This document shows positions 1-10,458 of a stretch of DNA of 64,000 bases, piece by piece. Position numbers and translations under genes: made by a program. The stretch comes from Pestalotiopsis fici W106-1 (taxonomy: Eukaryota; Ascomycota; Sordariomycetes; Amphisphaeriales; Sporocadaceae): assembly GCF_000516985.1 (NCBI RefSeq), contig NW_006917092.1, positions 3,860,619 to 3,924,618 on the forward strand, given 5' to 3'. Below the pieces are notes generated by a model. The model saw only the letters and a list, made by a program, of their open reading frames with translations. It was not told where the DNA came from and did not search any database. Position 1 is the first letter of the stretch, and every line of letters starts with the position of its first letter.

Positions 1-1279
1 TCGGTGCCGGCATCATGGCCAATGATCTCAAGCTTGGCTGTGACTGTCTCGGCGCCATTGCCTACAAGGACGGCCTCGTGGCTGACCACAATGGCTGCCC
101 CGTGGTGAAACCCAATGCCATGTGTATTCACGAACAGGATGCTGGCATCTTGTGGAAGCACACAAACTACCGAAGCGGCCGTCCCGTTGTCGTGCGCCGC
201 CGTGAGCTCGTCATCCAAAGCATCATCACCGTGGCCAACTATGAATACATCTTGGCCTACATTTTTGATCAAGCCGGCGAGATGTCCTACGAGGTCCGCG
301 CCTCGGGCATTCTATCGACCCAGCCCATTGACGCCGGCGTCGACGTGCCCTACGGAACCGTGGTGCACGAAGGCGTATTGGGAGCCTACCACCAGCACAT
401 TCTGTCCCTCCGCGTCGATCCCGAGCTCGACGGCGACAGGGGCAACAGCCTGGTCTACGAAGAGACCAGCGCCCTGCCGCGCCATGCTGACAACAACCCC
501 CACGGGAACGGCTACGTGTGCAAGCGTACTACTCTGGAGAAATCGGGTGGTTACGACCTCGAGTCCAAGAAGAATCGGGTCTTTATGATTGAGAACCCTA
601 ATAAGCAGAACCCCGTCAATGGAAAGAACGTCGCTTACAAGATGCACATTCCTCCCGTGCAGCCACTACTTGCCGAGGAAAACTCATTCCACTACAAGAG
701 AGCCGAGTGAGTATTCGTAACAGACTTTGGTCGATGATGAAAGTGGTCTTGCTTGTAATATAGTAGCGCTGACTCATCATAATAGCTTTGCCGATCACTC
801 GGTCTATGTCACCAAGTACCAAGAAGGCGAGCTATTCGCGGGTGGACAGTACACGAACCAGAATAAGCACACATCTGGAGTGCGAAAATGGGCGGCGCGC
901 AATGATGATATCGCAAATGAAGACATTGTCGTTTGGGTCCAGTTTGGCCTTCAACACGTGCCGAGGATTGAGGATTTCCCAGTCATGTAAGCCTTTTCCC
1001 CCCCCTTCTCCCAGACAACCAAGTCCCACTCGTGTATACTGACAGCGATAACAGGCCAGCCGAGATTGTCAAGGTTTCTTTCAAGCCGGCCAACTTCTTT
1101 ACGCGCAACCCTGCCATTGATGTCCCTCAATCCACGTGAGTAAAGGAACGACCCAGGTTATATTGCCAAATCACTAATGCTCCAACAGTCAGGAATTCAA
1201 CAAGTCCGTCCTTCTCAACGGCCACCAAAATGGGACCAAGGAAGTGAATGGCAATGGAGAGTGCACCTCTTGTCAGTAA
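1..1279 (+). CDS. copper amine oxidase, C-terminal part (partial)
   Basis: This is the 3' part of a copper/topaquinone amine oxidase, which oxidises primary amines to aldehydes with release of ammonia and hydrogen peroxide. Coding starts before the window. The exons read 1-706, 786-986, 1055-1135 and 1189-1279, all with GT..AG introns and one continuous frame of about 359 codons ending in TAA. The NYEY motif near base 240 is the site where the tyrosine (N-Y-D/E) becomes topaquinone. The YHQH motif near base 390 gives two copper-ligand histidines, and QHVPRIEDFPVMP across exons 2-3 gives the third. The family is about 650-700 residues, so roughly half is present. The short tail after the last conserved block ends in a Cys-rich CTSCQ without a peroxisomal SKL signal. 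The family call is firm; the amine substrate cannot be told. Confidence 0.93.
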
Positions 1280-1620
1280 ATTCTTTTATGCGATGACCAA
1301 GAATTCTTCACAATGAAATGATTTGAGAGCTCAGCGACGATACGGTCATGGATTTAAATTGATGCGTCATTTCACATGATGAGATTCTGGGGTAGACAAT
1401 GATAAAGATTTGCCATCCAGTTTTGCCGGGTCTTTGTGACCATTCCACCAAGTTGCTCCTCATTTCAGATGATGAAATCGTCAATGTGTAGCTCGTTCTC
1501 TCAGGAACGGTTAACAAGGTTCTTGTAAAAGAGGGCCTGAATGTTGTGTCCTGATGCCCTCTGATCCACCTCGTTCAGACCGAATGATTCCGACGCGCGA
1601 GGGAAATTCTTCTAGGCCCT
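1280..1620. other. intergenic, between converging genes
   Basis: This stretch separates the 3' ends of the amine oxidase and of the small secreted protein gene, which converge. I see no coding exon or repeat. It should contain both 3' UTRs. Confidence 0.6.
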
Positions 1621-1845
1621 TTACCTGGCCAGACCGCCGAGTCCAATACCGCCCAGAAGACCACTAAGAACATCCTTGGCCCCCTTGCCGTCGCCGGTAT
1701 TTAGTTGATCTTGAAGCTGCTCCAGGCCGGGCTGCGCATCCTTGCCGACCTCCTCGATCACGCCAGCGAGTGGTAGGCTGTCCAGAGACTGAGGTGCCGC
1801 AGCAACAGTGGCGACAAGAAGGGCGAGCATTGAAAGAAACTTCAT
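1621..1845 (-). CDS. small secreted protein
   Basis: This single-exon gene encodes 74 residues. It starts at MKFLSMLALLVATVAAAP, a textbook signal peptide with likely cleavage after the Ala run, leaving a mature peptide of about 56 residues. The mature part has an acidic, Gln- and Asp-rich middle (LEQLQDQLNTGDGKG) and a Gly/Leu-rich end (SGLLGGIGLGGLAR). It contains no cysteine, so it is not a typical disulfide-bonded effector. The frame stays open further upstream, but the start was chosen at the Met that gives the signal peptide; the longer frame runs through a trinucleotide repeat that looks like 5' UTR. I do not recognise a family. Secretion is inferred from the signal peptide only. Confidence 0.7.
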   Translation of the reverse strand: MKFLSMLALLVATVAAAPQSLDSLPLAGVIEEVGKDAQPGLEQLQDQLNTGDGKGAKDVLSGLLGGIGLGGLAR

Positions 1846-1856
1846 CTTGTCGAAAG

Positions 1857-1889
1857 GAAGAAGAAGAAGAAGAAGAAGAAGAAGAAGAA
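1857..1889. repeat. (GAA)n microsatellite
   Basis: This is an uninterrupted run of about 11 GAA/AAG units, CTT on the strand of the secreted-protein gene. It lies 12 bases upstream of that gene's start codon, most likely in its 5' UTR. Confidence 0.9.
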
Positions 1890-2418
1890 AGAATTGTGGT
1901 ATCGTAATAGAAGGTATAAAAAATAAGGAGAATGACTGATAGTTGCGCCGCCGAGGGAGTTGCTGCCGTGAGATGCCGAGAGATGCTGCGAAAATCCGAT
2001 TGCCGCCAATGGCCTGGCATCGTTGCATCTTTTATAGGTATCAGCCGACCATATAATCCTCCCTTGAGCACTATAGTGGTAAATAGAGTGGTCGCCGAAA
2101 GGCATGTCTACCTCGAGGACCGACACCTTACCATTTCATGTGGGTGATCGGCAATAGACATGGTCGCAGGCGGAATGGACCATGTTGATCTCAACTCGCA
2201 AAAGGTCTTCGGCCCCAGTGCCGGGAATGAGGATGCCATAAGTCGCAGACATGCCAATGTCGCATACATTGTCGCCGCCATCCCTTTTCCCTTTGCATCG
2301 TCGCACATGAAAATTTCGCGACCAAAAAGAACAATAATTCTTATGCGACTCGCGCACAGATGGCAAAGAATTGCCCGAATGATGTATTTAGCCCCCAAAT
2401 GCCCGCCAAACAAGATCC
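1890..2418. promoter_or_regulatory. intergenic, upstream of small secreted protein gene
   Basis: No gene is supported here. For the minus-strand secreted-protein gene this is the promoter and 5' UTR region; it also contains the 3' end of the next minus-strand gene. I see no clear TATA box or binding-site array. Confidence 0.4.
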
Positions 2419-2808
2419 CTATCCCTTGATCACTACAGGCTTGGGCGCGCCAATCTGCGCCGTGGTAATCTTGGGGCCAGCCTTTGCCGAGGGCTTGTAG
2501 ACGGGAATCTTGTCGCGGCGCTCCATCTCCTTGCGCTTCTCCCTGAGGGCCTTGAGCACGTCGTCGTTGCCGGGGCTGCCATACTTGCACTCCCAGACGA
2601 TCCACGAGATGCCGACAAAGATGACGGGGCAGATGATGAAAATGGCGAGCCAGAACGGCAGGCTCTTGCCCGACGGCGGCCAGGCGAACTGCTCGCCCCA
2701 GTTTATGCTCGTCGCCGTGGCCGTGGATGCGGCTGTCGTCGTTGTCGCTCGCAGTGCTAGAGTTGCTGTGCGCTCGAGCAGCGAAGTTGCGCTAGTCGCT
2801 GGAGCCAT
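2419..2808 (-). CDS. small single-pass membrane protein, unknown function
   Basis: This single-exon gene encodes 129 residues. The first 35 or so residues are Ala/Thr-rich, with no clear signal peptide. One strong membrane segment (LPFWLAIFIICPVIFVGISW, about residues 50-69) follows. After it comes a basic, charged region (LREKRKEMERRDKIPVYKPS) and a Lys/Pro-rich end. By the positive-inside tendency the C-terminal half probably faces the cytoplasm. The start Met is the first in frame, with a CC-rich context before it. I do not recognise the family, and the distinct hydrophobic block is the main reason to believe it is real. Confidence 0.55.
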   Translation of the reverse strand: MAPATSATSLLERTATLALRATTTTAASTATATSINWGEQFAWPPSGKSLPFWLAIFIICPVIFVGISWIVWECKYGSPGNDDVLKALREKRKEMERRDKIPVYKPSAKAGPKITTAQIGAPKPVVIKG

Positions 2809-3723
2809 GGTATTGTTTATTGTATTTGTATATAGGTATATTCCAGGTGTGTAATGAGCGGGTATTTCTTATCGAAAGAAAGCAAGGTAGTTTAATCAAG
2901 GTCAAACCAATAAGAACCAAACGAACCAGCGAAATGAGGGACTGAATAAATGAGTGAATCGAAAAAACGCAGTAAGCAAATAGAGCAACACAATGTCGTC
3001 GCAAAAGCGAAGAAGGAAAAAAGAGAAAGGGTATTGTTGGTAGGTAGAGTAGCAGGTATCTAGATGTTCTTGCTCTCTCTGTATTACCTAGTACCTTAGT
3101 ATTACGCGCGGCTTTTAGTGTGTGTAAGTGGTTCTTGGAGTGCCAATTCGTATGTCTGATACAATCAATTGAATTAAGGGTCGACGCTTGAAATGTCGCT
3201 TGACCTTCCACTTTTGGGGTTTCAGGACAGGGGACGGCATTGTAATATGGGGGTGGCTGTGGCTGATGACGGACTTGTATCATCTTCCAAAAATCATCTT
3301 CATCTTCTAAAACAATGCCAAAAAAGAATCATGGCGCAGCTGTAACAAAGAGGGTTGGTTCAATACAATAAAGAACTCATTTGATGCTGCTTGTTCTAAA
3401 ATGTTGGCGCCGCAGAAATCCGATTATGATTATCAGTGGAGGCTGGCCAGTTATTGAAATGGTGGCTTTTGTCGATCGGGTTCGCGTGAAACAAAGAGCC
3501 ATGTGCGCTACCTGGTCAGTTCGTCACAACTCCAAATCGATGAACATAATCACCAGCATGGATTGGAAAGAGAATTCCCAGTTGCAAGGTATCAAAAAAG
3601 GTGGTGATCATTATTAACATTAATATTGGATGCCAACGCGACTTTCAGGCCGGACCCAACTGCATCCCCTTCCTTATAGTCAGTCACACCAGCGACAGAC
3701 AACAAAGTTAGGCTAGTGTGCAC
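2809..3723. other. intergenic, no gene seen
   Basis: This is the upstream region of the small membrane protein gene and the downstream region of the permease gene. Short open frames occur but none has recognisable content. CT/GA-rich stretches near 2960-3030 may belong to the membrane protein's 5' leader. Confidence 0.5.
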
Positions 3724-5509
3724 CTAGTACTGGAAGCGGAAGTCGAGACGCTTGTTTCCATCCTTCTCGCGAGCTTCTTGGTCGTTCTGGTAAGCGGCTC
3801 TCTCCTCGAGTGACATCTGGCCCCAGACCTTCTCCTTCTGCTTGTTCAAGTAAATCAAATACTGTCGCTGGGCCAAGAAGGTGAGCAAGCTGAGCGCGCA
3901 AATGGAGACGCACACCTTGTTGCCCGTCTTGTAGTATGGCGCATCCCACTTGCGGTAAATCTGGTTACCGACCACGGATCCAATCTGCACAATGACATTG
4001 TACGTCGCCGCAGTGATGGCTCTCTTCTTGACGTCAAAAGAGTTCTCCGACAGCCACGAGGCGACCAGAGGGTGGAAGTACGGGTAGCCAGACGCCAGCG
4101 TGATGAGCGAGAAACGAGCCCAGTCGCGGCCGCCGTCGGGAATCGTGAGCAGGGCCGTGAGAATGGGCAGCAGCCAGAACTCGCCGATGAAGCAGTGGAA
4201 GGCTCGCTCGTTGAAGTGGTTGCTGCTCCAGGCCAACGCCAGCATGGTGATGATCTGGAGACCGGCAGATGGGGCAGTAAGCATGTTGGAGGCAAACGTC
4301 GAGAATCCGATGCGCTTGAGGGTCAGGGTGAGATACGCCTGAACAGGAGTCGCTGGGATATAGGCGATGAGACCGATAAAGTAGAGACCCCACATGGACT
4401 TGTCCGACCAAGCAGCCTTGATGTCCTTCCAGGTAGCGGGTTCCTTGACGGCTGTCAGTCCCTTGGCGGGATCGTCTCGCAAAACACGCTGTATAAATTA
4501 GCTTTGATTCTGTCACGGCCAAAGAAGGACCAAACTCACGTTGATCATGATGATTTCCTCCTTTTCAGTGTACCAGGGACGCGGGCATAAAACAGACGTT
4601 GTCTGAGTGGGCGAGAGAGGGAGATAGAGGATTGACGTAATACCCAGGACCACGGTAAGAAGGCCCTCGAGCAAAAAGAGCCAGAACCAGCCTGGTCTGC
4701 CACTAATGCCTCGCATCTCCAGAATACCGGCAGCCAGGAGAGCCGAGATGACACGCGCAATGTTGAGGGTCGACCAGAAAGCAGCCAAGCGAGTCGAGAG
4801 CTCCCTACTGGTGTAAAAGTAGGTGGCCATGAGAATGGCACCGGGGATGAATCCACCCTCGCAAAGACCAATCAGGGCGCGAGTGACGTAGAAACCTGCG
4901 CGGTTCACAATGAAGCACTGAGCCCATGAGACCATGCCCCAAGCAATCATCATCGACGGCAGGATGAACTTGAAACCGTATCGCTTCGTCAAAAACTGCA
5001 CTGGGAATTCTGCGCCCAGGAAGCACATGAGCTGGATTGTGTTTCCCTGTCGAATTGTGTTAGTTTGAAACTCTTGACAGCTGATCAATGTTGCCGTCAT
5101 GTTGAACTTGACATGTACTTACATTGTTGTAGTCGTCGGACGTGATGTTCAAATCGTCCAAAAAGTTATCAGCCAACGCATTGGACAGGTTTCCTCGATC
5201 CAATTGAAGTCCAAAGAACTATGATATACTGTGAGCAGGGCAGAGCTCAGGTCCCTAGACGAGTTCAAGACTACTCACCATAATACATAGCCAGCCGAGG
5301 AGTCTTATGTCGGTCTTGCGGACAACTCTCTTCTCCTCGGCGGCGGACCACGTGGCGTACGGGTCGAACCGATGTCCACCTTCGTAGCTCTCATGAGGCC
5401 GAATGGCATGGTGAATGTTCTCACGACCGACCTCGACGGCGCCCTTGTCCGGCTCGGCGTGGAACTCGGCAGCCAATTTGGAGCCTCTCTCGATATCGTC
5501 GGAGCCCAT
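3724..5509 (-). CDS. MFS anion:cation symporter (Dal5/TNA1-like permease)
   Basis: This is a major facilitator superfamily permease of the fungal anion:cation symporter family, which imports carboxylate-type nutrients such as allantoate, nicotinate or pantothenate across the plasma membrane. In gene order the exons are 5279-5509, 5123-5218, 4540-5046 and 3724-4488, giving 532 residues with every junction in frame. The N-terminus is hydrophilic and ends in KTDIRLLGWLCIM. Next comes the family hallmark LDRGNLSNALAD near residues 81-92, then about 12 hydrophobic segments. The C-terminal tail is charged (REKDGNKRLDFRFQY). Length and organisation are normal. It is divergent from the dioxygenase gene, with about 980 bp between starts, which suggests a shared control region and an imported substrate for the two enzymes. 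The actual substrate is unknown. Confidence 0.88.
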
Positions 5510-6486
5510 GATGTCAGCTTTGGGAATTGCTAAACAGGATGGTAGCAGTGAGGGCGTCCAGTGTATCCTCGAATGGCTCCTTGGGTGATCTGCACGACCG
5601 CGCTGTCAGGTCGAACGAGCTGGGACGATGGAAAGCTGATCAGTCGGAAGTGGCAGGTAGCAATTCATTCGATGAACTTATATTATACGGTCCAAGGCGT
5701 CAGCAAAGTCCAGGCCCAGAAATTAGACTATTTTCATAGCGGGCCACGCGTTTGGGACAACTGTGATTCGTTGTGCTATTTTTCTATTAGACCATACATC
5801 CCTGGGCTTGCCTGACGGAAAAGATATAACGACATACAAGGACACCGCCGAGAATTTGTCCAGGAACACACTTGCAGTAAGCCACCATGTGAAGGCCAAT
5901 ACCAATTCGGACACAAGTCGAGAACTCAGCTGTCACGACCGAGGCGACATGATGGTATGGTACATGCCGTGGTAGCGTATCCGACTCTCGAGCCGACGCG
6001 AACACCTCGAACTGGAACTCCATCTCCGCTAGCGCTATAGACGACTAGGTTGGTGATTCGCCATATGCGGCAGGCTACTAGGTGGCTAGTCGGCCACGTT
6101 CCCGGAATGCGGGGTTGACTGGAGAAATTCTCGGAGAGTCGAGCGGTTGCACCATTGCGGATACTGATGTCGTCTTCCGAATCGGGCGCTGGGCACTGCG
6201 AGGTAGGAACCTGAGAATTCAGATATTAAGCTCATTGCCCTGGGGGGTCGTTGAGGCGCCACTCCCATGCCATCATATCGATAATCCTGGGTTCGGTGAA
6301 CGGACAACGACTGGCTTACCGAAAGAGAGTTACTATCAATCACGCAATCTTAGCGCTTGATTCGCAATCCTATCCCAGCTTCACTCTGATACTGTCCTGG
6401 TGTGCATTATTTACACATAGCCATCAGATCATACAATTGTGCATAGGATATCCCCCATTCGAGATACGCCGCCCCCAAATCCAAAG
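5510..6486. promoter_or_regulatory. divergent promoter region, permease / dioxygenase
   Basis: This is the only space between the head-to-head permease and dioxygenase genes, so it must hold both promoters. I see no coding exon. I cannot point to a specific factor site with confidence. Confidence 0.6.
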
Positions 6487-7708
6487 ATGCCTTCCCTCAG
6501 CACAGACGCAGCCCTAGACTTTCACATCGTGGGAGGTCATGCAGAATCCCGCACTCGGTTGAGCCAGCCGTTGGTCTATTCCGGTACTCTGGATGGCTTC
6601 CAGCAAAATGATATTACGCCCGTGATTGGTCGCGAGTACTTTGGCCTGCAGGTTCGCGATCTGCTTGCATGGGATGATCAGCACATCAAGGATCTTGCCG
6701 TGACGAGTGAGTATACCATGCTCGAAACTTTTGGATTGTACTCCAAAAGTCAATTTTGGACAAAGCCAACTAAAAACTAATACCTCTTATCGTTTTATAG
6801 TCTCTTCAAGAGGTGTCGTCTTTCTGCGTGACCAGGATGTAACACCCATCGAGATGAAGGATTTCATGATCCGACTGTCTACCCTGGCCGGATCCCCGTC
6901 GTCCTCCGGCCTGCACATCCACCCCCTGACCGAAGAGGGTAGTGAGCTAGGTGACCAGATCTCTGTCATCTCAAGCGAAAAGCAAAAGAAGGGAGGCGGT
7001 CTTACACACGTCCTGAGCGATGTCAGCCGCTTTGCATCAACTGGATGGCACAGCGACATTACCTTTGAAAAGGTCCCGTCCGACTATGCCATGCTCAAGA
7101 TCCACACACTGCCCAAGACAGGTGGTGACACGGTATGTGCAGACTATTTCACACTGGAAGTGTTAAACATGGTTGCTGACTTGTCCCTTCATTTGTAGCT
7201 CTGGGCATCTGGTTACGAAATTTACGACCGCCTCTCAGAGCCAATGAAGAAGTTTTTGGAAGGCCTTACCGCTACACACGATGCCAACTTCTTCCACGAC
7301 GAGGCCGAGAGACTTGGTAACCCTCTGCGAAAGGGCATTCGTGGCTCGCCTCTGAACGAAGGCAGCGACCTCAAGGCCGTGCATCCCATCATCAGAACCA
7401 ACCCCGTCACGGGATGGAAGAGTGTATTCGTCAACAAGGGCTTCACCAAGCGAATCAATGGTGTGACCAAGGACGAGTCAGATGTGCTACTTGCCTATCT
7501 CTTGAACCTCGTCACACAGAACCACGATGCTCAAGTGCGCTTCAAGTGGAATAAGAACGACCTGGCTATCTGGGACAACAGGGCAACCTTTCACTGCGCA
7601 ACATATGACTATGAAGCAGCTCGAGCTGGAGACCGAGTGTGCAGTCTGGGTGAAGCACCATATCTTGACCTTGAGAGCATGAGCCGCAGGACCGCGCTCA
7701 ATGAGTAA
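6487..7708 (+). CDS. TauD/TfdA-family Fe(II)/2-oxoglutarate dioxygenase
   Basis: This is a non-heme iron, 2-oxoglutarate-dependent dioxygenase of the taurine/2,4-D dioxygenase family, which hydroxylates sulfonates, carboxylates or similar small molecules and can cleave them. The exons are 6487-6706, 6801-7132 and 7199-7708, giving 353 residues. The iron-binding HxD is WHSDITF (H157, D159). The distal His is in WDNRATFHCATYDYE (H316), followed by an Arg near residue 330 that would bind 2-oxoglutarate. The family motif GGDTLWAS spans the exon 2/3 junction, which confirms that splice. The protein is complete with all key residues. It lies between a divergent permease and a FAD monooxygenase in the same direction, which fits a catabolic role. 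The substrate is not predictable from sequence. Confidence 0.92.
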
Positions 7709-8253
7709 AATGAAGCATGATGTTGATGTATAAATCTAGCGAAATTTGAACTTTTTCTTCTTTCTTTCATCTCCAAGAAATTTAGCAGTGCATTGCTGAA
7801 ACTTGAAAGGTCGCGATCGCTCCCTGTTCAAATCGTTAGCACTAACCTTAACATACATCAAGCTTTGATCAAATCAGATCATACTTCCTAAACCGTTCAC
7901 ACTGATAGGTGCCGACCCCGCTCACCTGCACTGCCGCATATCCAGTGAGCCACAAGGAGAATATGCAACCGACACACTGCAGATAGTGGATAGCTTGTAG
8001 GGGAATCAATGGGCTCCATTGGAGGTTGTTACTTTTGTGGTAGGACGTCGCATCATGAAATCCGACTGGATGTGGTTTCTTCTCCGTCGAATTCTCGGCC
8101 GTGGTTTGGTAGACGGTGGTCCGGTGGGGGGTTTTCTCAAATGGCCGAAGAGTCCCTCTTCTGCGAATTTGACGGCAGCGTAAAGCAGTTTCATCAATCA
8201 AACACTTCACAAAAGTGTATGTTGCATCTCTTACAAAGGAAAATTGATCGATC
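7709..8253. promoter_or_regulatory. intergenic, promoter of FAD monooxygenase
   Basis: This stretch lies between the dioxygenase stop and the monooxygenase start, in tandem orientation. I see no convincing exon. It probably contains the dioxygenase 3' UTR and the monooxygenase promoter. Confidence 0.5.
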
Positions 8254-9970
8254 ATGACTGCAGGGGAGAAGCTTCGCGTGACAGTGGTTGGGGCGGGTAT
8301 TGCGGGCCTATGCGCTGCAATTGCGCTTCGTCGCGCAGGCCACATCGTCCACGTATACGAGCGATCGGGGCTCAACAATGAAGTTGGAGCGGCGATCCAT
8401 ATCCCACCAAATGCAACTCGGGCACTGCTGGCCTGGGGCCTCGATCCTGTGCGCGCAAAGCTGGTCACAGTCAAGTCGAGTTTCCGGGCAAAGGCAGATA
8501 CACTGGAGAGATTCCATGTGGGCACATCAGAAGCGTCAATCACCGAGACGTATGGCGGGCCATGGTTCTTTGCTCATAGGGTAGATCTCCACGATGAGCT
8601 AAAGACATTGGCGACTGGTAGCGATGGAGAAGGTGTTCCAGCAGTGATCCACGTAAGGTCCGAAGTCACGAAATATGTGAGATCTTCCCCCCAAGAGCTG
8701 CGTTATGCATCGACACAAGAACGACTCATTCGCCATGTCTAGGATCCTGATACGCCATCCATTACTTTGATCGACGGTTCTGTAATTGTTTCGGATGTAG
8801 TTGTTGGGGCCGATGGCATCCACACGACAGCTGTTGAAGCTGTGCTCGGAAGAGTCAACGAACCTGTCCCGTCCAAAGATCTGTACAACTTTTGTTATCG
8901 GTTCCTGATTCCAACCACCGAGATCGAGAATGATCCCGAAACTCGTTTCTGGACCGAAGACGATGATGGTCGAATGAAGTTCTTTGTCGGTGATATGAAG
9001 CGTATAATTTCGTACCCATGCCGAAAGTAAGCGCAATATGCTCTATAACTCTCTCTTTGCGCGTGACTAAGGAATCGCAGCAACGAAATGCACAACTTTG
9101 TTGCGCTTTTCCACCAAGATGACTTTGGCATGATGAAGAAGGAAGGTTAGTTCATATAGCCACCATTCCGTTTCTTGCTTCTCACATGCTTGGCTAGATT
9201 GGCAGGCCTCTGTTGACAAGTCTCAACTTTTGGCAACATTCACCGGTCTTCATCCCAAGCTCCGGGCTGTTATCGACAAGGCCACGGAGATCAAGCAATG
9301 GGCTCTCCTGTATCGAGAGCCAATTCCAACCTGGATCCGTGGTAAAATCGTCTTGGCTGGTGATGCCTGTCATCCAATGTTGCCTCGTAGGTCATTTTCA
9401 GTCGTGGAAAATTGGCCTCAGCTAAAAATTATCAGATCAAGGACAAGGCGGAGCACAGGGGATCGAGGATAGCGTAGCACTTGGCTTGGTTTTCTGTGGT
9501 GCCAGCAAGAAAGACATCCCGGACAGACTTGCGTTGTACGAGACCATCAGGCGAAATCGCGCCAGTCTGATCCAAGTCTTTAGTAATGCTGGACAAGATG
9601 AACCAGAGCTTATCCGTAAGGAAGCTTCCAAGTATATACCTCTGGAGCAGATACCCAGTATGTCTTTCCTACTCCGTCTTGCGCGCATGACTAACTTGAC
9701 CGGACAGCCACCCCAGAGGGATTTTTCGACTATAATTTTGGATATGATGTGATCCAGGATACCGTCAACCACCGAAAGAGTGTCGATCCGTCCTTTGAGG
9801 TTCCAAAAGCATTCTTTCATAAAGTGCCGGGGAAAGGCGTTTATCCCAAACAGGCGCAACACTCGGACTCGCCAATGGAGTCTCGGGACTTGGCAGGGCC
9901 TGGTATTGGCAAAGCTGATCGGGCAGTTCCTCAGATCCAGATGGTAGAGGTGAACGACCTGGGGCGATAA
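8254..9970 (+). CDS. FAD-dependent aromatic monooxygenase (salicylate hydroxylase-like)
   Basis: This is a class A flavoprotein monooxygenase that would hydroxylate an aromatic or related ring using NAD(P)H and O2. The exons are 8254-8676, 8743-9026, 9081-9145, 9198-9386, 9436-9657 and 9708-9970, giving 481 residues. The Rossmann fingerprint VVGAGIAG starts near residue 11, with the ribose-binding acidic residue in VYERSG (E36). The DG motif is VVGADGIH near residue 162. The GD motif with the active-site Pro region is VLAGDACHPMLPHQGQGG from about residue 309, and it is complete only when the 9387-9435 intron is removed. An apparent stop near 8740 lies inside the first intron (GTGAGA..TCTAG), so the gene is intact. 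It follows the TauD gene in tandem and is probably part of the same catabolic group. The substrate is unknown. Confidence 0.9.
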
Positions 9971-10458
9971 ACATGTCTGCGCCAAATTGTAATTCCGTGA
10001 GGGCTAACCACTCGACGAGTGCGATAGGGTAGAGGTCAGTTGTTCGGCATCGATTATTCATAACTGCCTGTTGATTTCAACGGGGGAGAACAGTTACTCG
10101 AGAACTTGGAACATGGTCGCAATTGAATACATTGGTCCATTGAGTGGCAAGCTGAGCGATCTTTGGGAAATGATTTGCATTTTGTCGGCGAAGATGGCTG
10201 TGTGACTGTGATAATCAAGGCTCTTTAGCCACTGCAGCGACAGCTGGGCAGGCACCATCGCCCAGCTGGCACCTAGACTTACATTCTCAGCACTAGTTGG
10301 GTAGGCGATATCCACCGCCGTCTAAGAGACTTAGCTCTAACTCCTACCTAACCTAGGTTAGTTAATTGCCTGATTCCTTAGCGCACCTCGTCAAGCTAGA
10401 CACACCAAAGAAACATCCATGCAACCACAACTTCGTGATCGGTTTCCGCCTTCATGCC
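9971..10458. other. intergenic, no gene seen
   Basis: This is the region between the monooxygenase stop and the DBR1 start codon. Nothing coding is recognised. It contains the DBR1 promoter. Confidence 0.5.

Noticed and set aside
7869..8543. 224-codon open frame on the minus strand over the monooxygenase start
   Set aside because: Shadow of the opposite-strand coding exon, with no independent motifs.
8677..8742. Apparent stop codon splitting the FAD monooxygenase
   Set aside because: It is the TAG of a 66-bp intron with GTGAGA donor; removing it joins the frame, and later motifs are complete.
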